From the NCBI GenBank assembly GCA_963805715.1, contig CAWDVK010000013.1, positions 62,001-126,000 of the forward strand: 64,000 nucleotides of DNA, written 5' to 3'. This document shows positions 25,546 through 33,825 of the stretch, piece after piece. The DNA is from CAWDVK01 sp963805715 (GTDB lineage Bacteria > Actinomycetota > Actinomycetes > Streptosporangiales > Streptosporangiaceae). The position numbers and the translations under genes were made by a program. Position 1 is the first letter of the stretch. Each line of letters begins with the position of its first letter. The notes beneath the pieces are model-generated. The model ran no database searches and was not told where the DNA came from. It saw only the letters and a list, made by a program, of their open reading frames with translations.

Positions 25546-26328
25546 TTAGGCGGTGACGTCGCGGTTGGCGGGTGGGGTGTTGGCGGCGTCCATTGCAGCG
25601 GTGATCGGGGAGGGCTTGAAGCCCTTCACGACCAGCCAGATGCCTAGCGACAGCTCCCAGGCAGCTACCGGGAGTGCGGCGAGCGTGGCCGCGGAGGGGG
25701 GTGGCACGCTGCCGCTGAGCAGCGTTGCGATGACGGCGGCGATGAGCAGGGGGGCTCCGATGAGTCCGAGCACGGGGATGATGCGGGGCACGAGCCGGGA
25801 CCGGTACAGCAGGGAGCCCAGCAGCAGGGCGTTGATGCCCGGCATGAGGCTCTGTCCGAGCAGGAACGTCCAGTTGTAGATCGCGACGTGCGACGCGCCG
25901 GTGGTGACGAGCGCGGCCGCATGTGCTCCGGCCGCTCCGCCGAGGTCCTGTCGCAGGGTCACCAGCGAAAGGAGGCTGACGACGCCGGTGAAGATCATTC
26001 CGGCTTCCAGGACGCGAGCGGCGGCGAAGCCCAGCGCGGCGCCCTCGTTCTGCCGCTTGACGACCGGGTACAGGGTGACGGCGGTGCCGATGCAGGCGAG
26101 GGCGACGATCACCTCGAGGAAGCCGCCCGCGAGCACGGCAGTGTGGCCGCCGGAGCCGAGGATCCAGTCCCGGTGGTTCTTCACGGGGCCGTAGAGGGCG
26201 AGTGTGGGGATCGAGATGAAGGTGATGAGGTAGAAGATGCCCGCGACGAGCGCGGTCTTCCTTGTCGAGCTCATCGGGATTCTTTTCGCCGGCGGCTTCG
26301 TTGCCGGGGTTCGGGCGGTGGTGGCCAT
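25546..26328 (-). CDS. DUF4386-family membrane protein
   Basis: This 260-residue protein has about six hydrophobic helices. TRKTALVAGIFYLITFISIP is the hallmark first helix of DUF4386, and GASHVAIYNWTFLLGQSLMPGINALLLGSLLYRSRLVPR its central block. It resides in the cell membrane and its function is not known. ATG 26328 is chosen because AAGGAGA precedes it by 8 bases. It follows the small 26358-26627 gene by 29 bases on the same strand, so the two form an operon. The large LuxR/MalT-type gene, also on this strand, lies just upstream and could be related to its control. Confidence 0.87.
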   Translation of the reverse strand: MATTARTPATKPPAKRIPMSSTRKTALVAGIFYLITFISIPTLALYGPVKNHRDWILGSGGHTAVLAGGFLEVIVALACIGTAVTLYPVVKRQNEGAALGFAAARVLEAGMIFTGVVSLLSLVTLRQDLGGAAGAHAAALVTTGASHVAIYNWTFLLGQSLMPGINALLLGSLLYRSRLVPRIIPVLGLIGAPLLIAAVIATLLSGSVPPPSAATLAALPVAAWELSLGIWLVVKGFKPSPITAAMDAANTPPANRDVTA

Positions 26329-26357
26329 GTCGGTCTCCTTTTCGTGAGACTGCTGAG

Positions 26358-26627
26358 TTACCGGGCCTCGGCGGCGGGCGGCCGGGGATGGCCGGGGTCG
26401 ACGTGATTGACCGAGATCAGGGGCAGGCCCAGGTCCCGCAGTTTCTGGAGCAAGCCGTAAAGCGCGGCCTGGTCGGCTACCGGGCCATGGATGATGGTGC
26501 TGCCGTCGCTCTCGTTGGTCAGGCTCAGCCCGTCAAACCAGGTGGCCCATCGGGAATCGAGGTGCCCCTTGAGGCGGATCTCGTACTGTCCGGGGCCGTG
26601 ATAGCGGCCGGTCGATATCTCGCTCAT
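26358..26627 (-). CDS. small conserved protein, 89 residues, partner of DUF4386
   Basis: The protein reads MSEISTGRYHGPGQYEIRLK, then GHLDSRWATWFDGLSLTNES, and ends with a DLGLPLISVNHVDPG strand. This short alpha/beta type with RLKGHLDSRW at the front and ALYGLLQKLRDLGLPL at the back is common in bacteria with no assigned function. ATG 26627 follows AGAGGAGC. It is the first gene of the DUF4386 operon. In other genomes such genes often accompany LuxR or membrane proteins, but this is only general recollection. Confidence 0.8.
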   Translation of the reverse strand: MSEISTGRYHGPGQYEIRLKGHLDSRWATWFDGLSLTNESDGSTIIHGPVADQAALYGLLQKLRDLGLPLISVNHVDPGHPRPPAAEAR

Positions 26628-26917
26628 GGTGCTCCTCTTGCTGCTGCTCGCCTCGCCTGGCTGGATCTCCGCCCACGTTGCGAACGTTCCTGGGTCTGAT
26701 CGGAAGCTATGAGCGGATGTGGTGAGCAGGCATCACCACACCTGGTGATTGATGTGGTGATTCAGGCGACGGGGGCGCGGTCGCTGGAGGGCAGCCCGCG
26801 CCAGGTCTCCGGCACCCCGCTCACGGCTGTGGGGACATCCGGCTCATCGGAGGACTGGGCCACCCGCCTTGGGGGTGACCGGCGGACGCCCTGCGCCTGG
26901 GGTCCGTGCAGGACGGG

Positions 26918-28766
26918 TCAGGGCTGGCGGCTGCTGGTTCGCGGCAACAGGTCGAGTTCCGCGGCCCGGCGGACCGCTGCCCTGCGGCTGGTCACCGCGA
27001 GCTTGGCGTAGATGTTCTTGGTGTGAGTCCGCATGGTGTTCAGGGACACCATGAGCTCGCGGGCGATGGCCGGGCCGTCCAGTTCGGTTCCGAGCAGCCG
27101 CAGCACGTCGAGCTCGCGTTCGCTCAGTGGCTCGATCAACGCCTGTTCCCTGGGGCTGCCGTGGTCGGTCTTGCTCACGGCGGCCAGGAGCCGGCGCACA
27201 TAGTCCCGCCTGATCCCCTGTTTCGCGGCCGCTCTCAGCAGAGAGGTCATCGGCGGGCCCTCATCCACGAAAACCCGGACATAGCCCTCCGGCTCGGCCA
27301 GCGTGACCGGGCGTTCCAGGGAGGCAAGCGCAGCCGGGATGTCCCCCAGCGTCTGGTGCGCGAGCGCCTGCAGCACCAGGATCTCAATGACGCGTCCCGT
27401 CCTCCCGCCCTCTTCGGCCGCCAGCAGGAGGCGCTCCAACAGCTGGGTGGCCTCGTGAACGGAGCGCTCTGCACGCTCGCCCTCATGCCGCGCCAAGAAC
27501 ACCCTGGCCAGGGTGATGTGCTCGAACTCGCGCAGGTAACTGAGGTCGTCATCAGCGGACAGGCCCTGCTCATTCGCCCAGCCGAGGGCTTCACCGAGTC
27601 TGCCCTGCGCGATCCAGGCCCGTGCCGTCAATGCGGGGACTGGCCGTAGCCGGGTCTGCACACCGTCGAGCTCGCCGCTGACCAGCAGCGCCCACGCGTA
27701 CGCGACGCTGAGCACGGGCCGGGCGCGGATCAGTTCGCCGGGCAGCACCTCGAGCCAGCCGCGCACCGCGGCCTCCTGCCTGCCCCTGCGCATTGCCGGG
27801 ATCGCAAGTTCGACCAGGTCCGCCGCTCGCTCGAAATCCCCGGCGGCCAGTGCGTGGCTGATGGCCACGGGCTGCTCGCCGTTCTGCTCGTACCACGCGC
27901 TCGCCCGCCGGTGCAGGTCCGGCACCTGGCCGGGCTGCTCGTCGAGCAGGCGCGCCTGCAGCACGTCAGCAAAGAGATGGTGGTAGCGGTACCACCGCCG
28001 GCGGTCATCCAGCGGGACCAGGAACAGGTTTCCCCGGTCCAGCGCCTCCAGCATGGCCTTGCCGCCACCCTGCCCGGTGACCGCATCGCACAGCGGACCG
28101 CTCAGCCGGCCCAGGATAGAGGTCTGCAGCAGGAAGGTCTGGACACGGTCGGACTGACGCTGCAGCACCTCCTCGGCCAGGTAGTCGACGACATAGCGAT
28201 CATCTCCAGCGAAGCCTGCAATGAAGCCGCCGATGTCGTCTCGCCCCTGCATCGAAAGCGCCGCCAGCTGAAGCGCGGCGATCCAGCCCTCGGTACGGGC
28301 CTCCAGCACGGCCACGTCCCGCGCCGTCAGCTGCAGGCCCATCATCCCGTTGAAGTACGCCGCCGCCTCATCAGGGGTGAAGCGCAGCTCGGCCGCGCGG
28401 ATCTCGGCCAGCTCGCCGCGCGCTCGCAACCCGGCCAGCGGCAACGCTGGATCAGCCCGGCCGGCGATCACCACGTGGAGCTGCGAAGGCAGATGATCGA
28501 GCAGGAACGCCATGCCGTCCTGCACATCGCCCGCGTCGATGACATGGTAGTCACCACGCGACCAGCCGCTCATTGCCCGGCGCGGCCGGTCCCGCCGCCA
28601 GCCACTCGGTGATCAGCGTCGTCTTGCCGAAACCAGCGGGTGCGGAGACGAGCATCAACTTCGACGCGGTCCCGCGGTCCAGCCGCTCGCTCAGCCGCGG
28701 ACGCGGCACCAGATCACGCCGAGACCTCGGGACATACACCTTCATCTCGAGCAGGGCGGCTGGCAC
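26918..28766 (-). pseudogene. LuxR/MalT-type STAND regulator with two internal deletions
   Basis: The N-terminus is intact: MPAALLEMKVYVPRSRRDLV, then the Walker A motif APAGFGKTTL. At about 28553 the sequence jumps out of frame from NERLVAW to DYHVIDAGDVQDG, losing about 65 residues with Walker B. It then runs through the NTPase and arm domains. At about 27645 a second jump, in frame, joins ELDGVQTRLR to PVPALTARAW, removing about 200 residues of the TPR sensor. The LuxR helix-turn-helix (PLSERELDVLRLLGTELDGP, then NTMRTHTKNIYAKL) is complete. A full relative has about 900 residues. The product is unlikely to sense ligand or ATP normally. Confidence 0.88.
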
Positions 28767-29220
28767 AGACCATCTCCTGACCGACGCATCAGCCAGAGAA
28801 TTCCAGGCTTCTTCGTCCTACCCATTCCTTGCCAGCCAACGACCGATAAGTCCCGTCATGAACGAGGTTACGGTCAGTGTTGGACTCGTGGCGCCACCCA
28901 TCCGGGGCGGCCAGCAACGCGTAAGGGACTCGAACCGGCCATGCGGCTCCAGCAGCTCAACCTGCAGGGAATGAGTACGGTCAGCCGCACGGCGAGGTGC
29001 CATCGGGGGCTGATCCTTCCCTATGAGCGGATGCCCTCCATGAGGTCGCGCTCAGCGCCGGGACGGTCAGCGGCCCCCGAGGCGCTCTCGCTGCTAGCGG
29101 CGAGTCCTTCGCCAAAAGATGTTACCCATCTAAAACGGTGACCTTCCGCCAGGCTATCCCAATTCTGGACGAGCCATCGCGCACCTGCTGACGGTGATTC
29201 GTAAGGCAAGTCTTCCTCCG
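28767..29220. other. 454-bp stretch without a supported gene
   Basis: Several short readings on both strands exist, none with a ribosome site and a family signature. A GGTTCGAGTCCC-like string on the minus strand near 28924-28935 looks like a tRNA T-arm, but the flanks do not fold as a tRNA. It lies between the LuxR remnant and other remnants. Confidence 0.4.
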
Positions 29221-29430
29221 TCAGCGGTCTCTGGCGTTGGCGCCCGTAACTCGCTCACCGCCATATTCGGCAGATGAACGACCCGAATCCTCCTCCGTCT
29301 CGATGACGTGCTCCCCAGCCGGACGGAACTTAGCCGAGATGCGGTGCAACTGCTCAGAGGAGCCACTGCCGCCGAGCTCGACCACGTAGACACGGATTCC
29401 GGCTTTACCTTCTCGTTTAGTATCCGCAGT
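29221..29430 (-). pseudogene. fragment resembling a Trypco2 (trypsin-co-occurring) domain
   Basis: The reading TKREGKAGIRVYVVELGGSG continues SSEQLHRISAKFRPAGEH and then an acidic tail. The pattern G-x-R/K-V-x-V-VELGG-x-GSS-x-x-x-HR-x-x-x-x-x-P matches the second half of small Trypco2 proteins, which accompany trypsin-like effectors in conflict systems. The first 40 or so residues are absent and no protease or STAND partner with a matching role is intact nearby. Tentative. Confidence 0.4.
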
Positions 29431-29509
29431 GGGTAGCCAGTTGAATCCCCGTCGGGGGTGGCCAACGTCCGTTTGCCGCATGCCGGGACCGTCCCTGCGG
29501 ACACGGCAA

Positions 29510-29956
29510 TCAGCGGATCTCCAGCGCCATGCGAGGCGCGATGCCGAACTCCGTCTCGGCGACCCCGTGATCGATGAAGCCGACGGCACGGTAGAACTCC
29601 AGCGCGTGCGGGTTGGCGGTCACTTCCAGGCGACCTGCGCCCCGTGCTCGCAGAACATCCGCGATCCGGCTGACGAGTGCTGTGGCAATACCGCGCCTCA
29701 TCCAGCCCGGTTCTACGAAGAGGTCTTCCAGTTCGAAACCGCCGCCGGCTTCGTTCCACGTGGCGAAGCCGACGACTGAGCGATCTTCTTCCGCGACATG
29801 AGTGCGCCCCTCAGCCAGTGCATCAGGCCTGAGGATCAGGTACTCCGGATGGGCTAGCAGGTTGCCGCGGTCGCCCGCATTGGACAACGACGCCCTGCGA
29901 TAGACATCCGACACGGCGGAGATATCAGCGAGCACTCCCAGCCGGATCATCGTCAC
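29510..29956 (-). CDS. GNAT-family N-acetyltransferase
   Basis: This 148-residue acetyl-CoA-dependent transferase has the GNAT core. Beta 4 is FELEDLFVEPGWMRRGIATA, carrying the acetyl-CoA pyrophosphate loop R-R-G-I-A. ANPHALEFYRAVGFIDHG is the conserved C-terminal motif B. Translation may start at GTG 29956 or the ATG two codons on; no ribosome site decides. Small GNATs like this act on amino groups of metabolites or antibiotics, and the substrate is unknown. The neighbours are remnants, so context gives no help. Confidence 0.87.
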   Translation of the reverse strand: MTMIRLGVLADISAVSDVYRRASLSNAGDRGNLLAHPEYLILRPDALAEGRTHVAEEDRSVVGFATWNEAGGGFELEDLFVEPGWMRRGIATALVSRIADVLRARGAGRLEVTANPHALEFYRAVGFIDHGVAETEFGIAPRMALEIR

Positions 29957-30095
29957 AGTATCTACCAGGCAGCCCTGGCCGCCCGGGCTGGCCAGCCTCC
30001 GGCAGTCACTCTTCCCAACGTCCGCTCTAGCCGGGTGGGGCGAGCATAGGGGCGGCTGCAGGTCTTCGTGAATCTGCGGGCCCGCGAGCTACGCA

Positions 30096-30344
30096 ATGCC
30101 GAACAGCGCGGCGATCGGCCTAATCAGCGGCATCGTCGACCGTGCCATCACCCGCGGCGAACTGCCCGCCGGGACAGAGCCGGCGCCGCTCATGAACGCA
30201 ATGGCCGCACCCCTCTACCACCGGCTCCTGGTCACCGGCGAACCGCTGACCAGGCGCCACGCCGACCTGAGCGCCGAGGCGGCGCTCGCTGCCGCGCAGG
30301 CCGGAGTGTGCACGCCCGCCACGGTCAGGACAGGCCGGCGCTAG
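30096..30344 (+). pseudogene. C-terminal fragment of a TetR-family regulator
   Basis: The reading IVDRAITRGELPAGTEPAPL, followed by APLYHRLLVTGEPL, is the ligand-domain end typical of TetR regulators with TetR_C_11-type domains. No helix-turn-helix or upstream half is found in the 140 bases before it. It overlaps the convergent amidohydrolase stop by four bases. It is a leftover and not expected to bind DNA. Confidence 0.7.
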
Positions 30345-31204
30345 CTGCCGAGCGCGAAGATGCGCGCCGCGTTGCCGCCCCAGGCGGCGGCCACCTGGCT
30401 GGTCGTGCAGCCCGCGTCCAGCAGCACCTTCTCCACCGCCCGGGCGTTCCGGTCGACGCCTGGCACGCCTGGCCAGTCGGTGCCGAAGACCATCTTGCCG
30501 GCCAGCCTGCTCAGCGAGCTGCCGTAGTAGTCGGGCAGCCGCTGCGGCGGCAGCCCGGACACCTCGAGCCAGACGTTGGGCCGCTGCAGTGCGAGGAAGG
30601 CCGCCTGGTCGTACCACCAGCCGCGGCCGCCGTGCGCGAGGACGACGGTCAGGCCGGGGAAATCGCGGAAGACCGGGTCGAGCAGGATCGGGTCACCGTA
30701 GGCATTCACCGATCCGGGGAAGGTCGAGGTGCCGCAGTGCACGATCACCGGCAGGCCGCGTTCCTCGGCCCACGAGTAGGCCGGGTACATCATCCGGTCG
30801 CCAGCTTCGAAGCCGCCGTGCACCGGATGGATCTTGCAGGCGACGGCGCCGAGGCCGACCTGGCGGGCCAGCTCCCTGGCCACGGGGTAGTGCAGGTGCG
30901 GGTTGATGTTGGCGACCGGCCGGAAGCGGACGGGGTTCACGCCGACCAGCGGCAGCACGTCCTCGATCGGCTGGATGCCGGTGGCCTTGGGGCTGTGCTC
31001 GGTGAAGAGCAGCACATGGTCCACGCCCTGCCGGGCGAAGTGCTCGTCGATGGCCGCCGGCCGGGGCGTTCCGTCCGGCTCGAACAGCTCGCCCATCGCC
31101 ACGCTGCGGCCGAAGTCTCCCGCCCAGGCCTGCCAGTCCGCCGACAGCGTCGGCAGCCGGGCCACGTGCACGTGCGCATCGACGAGCAGCCTGCCATCCA
31201 GCAC
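30341..31204 (-). CDS. amidohydrolase family protein (amidohydrolase 2 type)
   Basis: This 287-residue metal-dependent hydrolase or decarboxylase has DAHVHVARL at the N-terminus (two metal His). VACKIHPVHGGFEAGDRM and LPVIVHCGTSTFPGS follow, and the closing FGTDWPGVPG carries the metal-site Asp. Members act on aromatic or lactone-type carboxylates. The GTG start at 31204 follows the stop of the shortened benzoate-CoA ligase gene by three bases, so the two are one operon, consistent with aromatic-acid metabolism. Length is normal and all visible active-site residues are kept. Confidence 0.85.
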   Translation of the reverse strand: MLDGRLLVDAHVHVARLPTLSADWQAWAGDFGRSVAMGELFEPDGTPRPAAIDEHFARQGVDHVLLFTEHSPKATGIQPIEDVLPLVGVNPVRFRPVANINPHLHYPVARELARQVGLGAVACKIHPVHGGFEAGDRMMYPAYSWAEERGLPVIVHCGTSTFPGSVNAYGDPILLDPVFRDFPGLTVVLAHGGRGWWYDQAAFLALQRPNVWLEVSGLPPQRLPDYYGSSLSRLAGKMVFGTDWPGVPGVDRNARAVEKVLLDAGCTTSQVAAAWGGNAARIFALGS

Positions 31205-31207
31205 GGG

Positions 31208-31798
31208 TCAGCCCCGGCCGCTGGTGCTGAGGGGTGAGCCTGCGCTGGCGGCCTGACTGGCGGCGACCTGCGCGATGGCGTACTCGCGTAGCCTGAACCG
31301 CTGGACCTTGCCGGTCGCGGTGAGCGGGAACTCCGGCAGGAAGAGCACGTGCCGCGGCCGCTTGTAGGCGGCCAGGCCGGCCCGGCAGAAGCCGATCAGC
31401 TCGCCGGCGGTTGGCGCGCTGCCCGGCCGGGGGATCACGCAGGCCACCGGCTTCTCCAGGCCGTCGCTGTCCGGCACGGCGACCACCACGGCCTGCTCCA
31501 CGGCCGGATGAGCGCGCAGCCTCGTCTCGACCTCGGTGGGGGAGACCCAGACCCCGTCGGCCTTGAAGACGTCGGCGCGCAGGCCGGCGGCGATCAGCGC
31601 GGCCGCCGCCTGCCAGGCCAGCTCGTCGAGGTCGCGGTAGGTCAGGTCGGTGGCCTGGCCGGCCGCGTCCACCGCGGTGACCGCCACCCGGCCGGGCGTC
31701 TCGGCGGCGTGCCTGCCCAGCAGCCAGCCGGCCGCATTGAACTGGTCGCCGCCCGCCGGGCTGGCCGCGGCACTGGCTGAATCGGCGATCGCTGTCAC
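31208..31798 (-). pseudogene. benzoate-CoA-ligase-like enzyme with the middle deleted in frame
   Basis: The 196-residue reading begins as an acyl-CoA ligase (FNAAGWLLGRHAAETPGRVA, then LTYRDLDELAWQAAAAL). At about 31580 it passes straight into the C-terminal swivel domain (DVFKADGVWVSPTEVETRLR) and ends normally with the catalytic Lys region FPLTATGKVQRFRLREY. About 320 residues are missing: the AMP-binding P-loop, the A5 region and most of the N-domain. The join is in frame, so a small stable protein could be made, but it cannot adenylate. It is the first gene of the amidohydrolase operon. Confidence 0.85.
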
Positions 31799-32028
31799 GA
31801 CGCGGGATCCCTTCGCTGCGGGCCGGGAACTCAGAATCGGTCATGTCACATGGTCCGCCGGCCCGTGCTCCCGGCAGGGCTGCCGGGGTGGTTCCAGACG
31901 GATTAACCCATCCTGACGTGCTACACGATTCTCGGCAAGCTCGACTGAGTTGTAGACAATCGAGGTTGCAGGCAATCGAGCTTGGCCGTCCCGGCGCGCG
32001 GCCTCGGGGCCTCCGGGGCAGCGGCCGA

Positions 32029-32649
32029 TCAGGCGGCTAACAGCCGCCGTTCCCGGCGGTCGGTCCCGCTGGCCCGGTCGCCGCGGTCCAGGCGGCTGGC
32101 CTCGGGCAGCCGTTCTGGCCGCAGGCCGAAGAACATCCCGAACATGACTCCGAGGTCCAGAATGGCGATCAGGCCGCCGATGTACGGGCCGGGACCGCCG
32201 AGCCAGGCGAGGTACCCGCAGAAGGAGAGCACGATGATGAGGGCGCCGAGCGCACGCGGCCGCCCGCTCTGGGCCAGCCGTTCCGGTACCTCATAGGGCG
32301 CGCGATCGACGTAGCTCGCGGTGGCCGCCTTCTCCTGGGCGATCCGCAGCCACAGGTCGTACAGCTCGGGCGCCTGCTCGCGCAGCGCGATGGCCTGCTC
32401 GACGGACGGGATCCCGCCAGTCGTGACGGCCGGCTGCGGTCCCGTGACCGGCTGCGGGGCGATGGCCGGCTGCGGCGCCGTCACCGGCTGCGGGGCGGCC
32501 GCCTGCTGCAGGGGCGCTGCCTGCTGGGCAGGCTGCTGGGAAGTCGTGGGCTGCTGGGAAGTCGTGGGCTGCTGGGAAGTGGCAGGCGGGGGCACCTGGG
32601 CGGTCACGCTGGGCAGCGGGCCGGTGCCTGCGCGATCCATATCAGTCAT
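32029..32649 (-). CDS. two-helix membrane protein with Pro/Gln repeat N-terminus
   Basis: The 206-residue protein has a long disordered N-terminus rich in SQQPTT and APQP repeats (residues 20-75). A helical region follows (VEQAIALREQAPELYDLWLR), then two membrane helices (LGALIIVLSFCGYLAWLGG and YIGGLIAILDLGVMFGMFFG), and a basic tail. The ATG start overlaps the stop of the preceding small membrane protein gene (ATGA), so both are translated together. I do not recognise the family; integral membrane location is secure. Confidence 0.75.
   Translation of the reverse strand: MTDMDRAGTGPLPSVTAQVPPPATSQQPTTSQQPTTSQQPAQQAAPLQQAAAPQPVTAPQPAIAPQPVTGPQPAVTTGGIPSVEQAIALREQAPELYDLWLRIAQEKAATASYVDRAPYEVPERLAQSGRPRALGALIIVLSFCGYLAWLGGPGPYIGGLIAILDLGVMFGMFFGLRPERLPEASRLDRGDRASGTDRRERRLLAA
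32531..32584 (-). repeat. 18-bp tandem repeat, three units, in the two-helix membrane protein
   Basis: Three plus-strand units, GGCTGCTGGGAAGTCGTG (last unit changed at its end), start at 32531, 32549 and 32567 and encode TTSQQP on the minus strand. A more diverged set of 18-bp PQPVTA-type units lies next to it at about 32420-32500. Confidence 0.85.
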
Positions 32650-32879
32650 GCGGCTAAGCTCCCACCGCTCTCATCTCGCGCACGCATGACCGCGTCCCGG
32701 TGCGCGCTCATGATCGTGCTCATCGCCGCCGTGATCGGATCTTCGGTCTCCTCGGGCGGCGGACTGGGGGGAAGCACCGGGCGGAAGGTGCGATACACCG
32801 CCGTGCCGGTCAGGTCGAAGATCGCAGCGATCCCCATGGCGAATGCGAGGACCCGGCGAGCTGACCTGTCCGTCGGCAT
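32646..32879 (-). CDS. small single-helix membrane protein
   Basis: From ATG 32879 (MPTDRSARRVLAFAMGIAAI) this 77-residue protein has one hydrophobic helix (VLAFAMGIAAIFDLTGTAVY), a Pro-rich turn (LPPSPPPEETEDP) and a charged amphipathic C-terminus. Its TGA stop overlaps the ATG of the next gene by four bases, indicating a coupled pair. A longer reading upstream to 32957 is possible but has no membrane or ribosome support. No known family. Confidence 0.65.
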   Translation of the reverse strand: MPTDRSARRVLAFAMGIAAIFDLTGTAVYRTFRPVLPPSPPPEETEDPITAAMSTIMSAHRDAVMRARDESGGSLAA

Positions 32880-32982
32880 ACCAGGGTCAGTGCCCGGTCC
32901 GAACCCGCCCAAACACGCACGGTCACCGAGTGAATTCGCTTCGTGTTCGCCCGGCATTCGCCCGCCGGGACCGGCCGCCTCG

Positions 32983-33585
32983 CTAGGAGGAGCAGGTCCA
33001 GCTGACCAGGCCGGAGATGGCCGGGCTGGACGCGCTGCCGTTCAGGTGCGCGTCCGCGAAGACGAACTCCCCGGAGCCGTCCTTGTTCAGCATCAGCCCC
33101 TCCTGGTTCCTGCCGGTGCTGGACATCGGAACCAGCACGTACTTGTCCATGCCCGACTTTCCGGTCAGCCAGATCACGTTTCCCTTGTCCTGCCTGAGCG
33201 CATCCGGCTTGTAGATGCCGGGGCCGGTGAAATGCGCCAGCAGGACGTCGACCTGCGGGTCCGGGCTGGCGGTCGGGGAGGGCACCTGGAAGCCGCCGCC
33301 GGGAGCATCGCCCTTCTGCGCTGCCGTGGCGCAGCTGGTGGCCTTGACCTGGTCGGTGTAGGACTTCTTGATCTGCGCGGCGCCGTCGACGTAGATGACG
33401 CCGTGGAAGGTGGCGCTGCCGGTGCTGGCCGTGCTGGAGGAGACCGGGTGGCTGCTGGGAGCGCTGCTGGTGCCGGACGAACTGCACGCGCCGAGCCCCA
33501 GTGCCGCGGTGATGGCGGCGGCGAGGACGATGCCGCGGGCCCCGCGGGCGTGGCTGGCGATGTCGCGGGCTTCCAACTGGCTCAT
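32983..33585 (-). CDS. predicted lipoprotein of unknown function
   Basis: The 200-residue protein starts at ATG 33585, 8 bases after AGGAGA. It has a basic N-region and a hydrophobic stretch ending in the lipobox LGAC with lipidated Cys34. A Ser/Thr-rich linker follows, then a compact domain (ATFHGVIYVDGAAQIKKSYT, DKYVLVPMSSTGRNQEG). It should be anchored on the outer face of the membrane. The domain resembles no family I can name. It sits just downstream of a divergent proS, and two small membrane protein genes follow on the same strand. Confidence 0.75.
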   Translation of the reverse strand: MSQLEARDIASHARGARGIVLAAAITAALGLGACSSSGTSSAPSSHPVSSSTASTGSATFHGVIYVDGAAQIKKSYTDQVKATSCATAAQKGDAPGGGFQVPSPTASPDPQVDVLLAHFTGPGIYKPDALRQDKGNVIWLTGKSGMDKYVLVPMSSTGRNQEGLMLNKDGSGEFVFADAHLNGSASSPAISGLVSWTCSS

Positions 33586-33825
33586 GCCGGTTCTCCTGTT
33601 CGGGCGGGGGAGGTGGGCGGGATGCCGTCGGCGGCAGCTGCGGGGCCGCGCAGGCCGGCTCCCCGGGCTCGGGTAGCCAGCTGTCACCCTAGGGCAAGTT
33701 GACTGTCTGTGTCTGTGCGATCACATGAAGCCACCAAGAATGACAGATCGGCTGTAGAGTGGCCGACGCCATAGAATGCGGTCTTCCGCTGTGATCCTCG
33801 TTCTGTCAAGCAAAGGGCTTTTCCC

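Noticed and set aside
26709..27011. Small plus-strand reading before the LuxR gene end
   Set aside because: No ribosome site, no family signature, and it overlaps the end of the LuxR coding region.
28915..28945. tRNA-like T-arm (GGTTCGAGTCCC on the minus strand)
   Set aside because: Only two stem pairs form and no acceptor, D or anticodon arms can be built around it.
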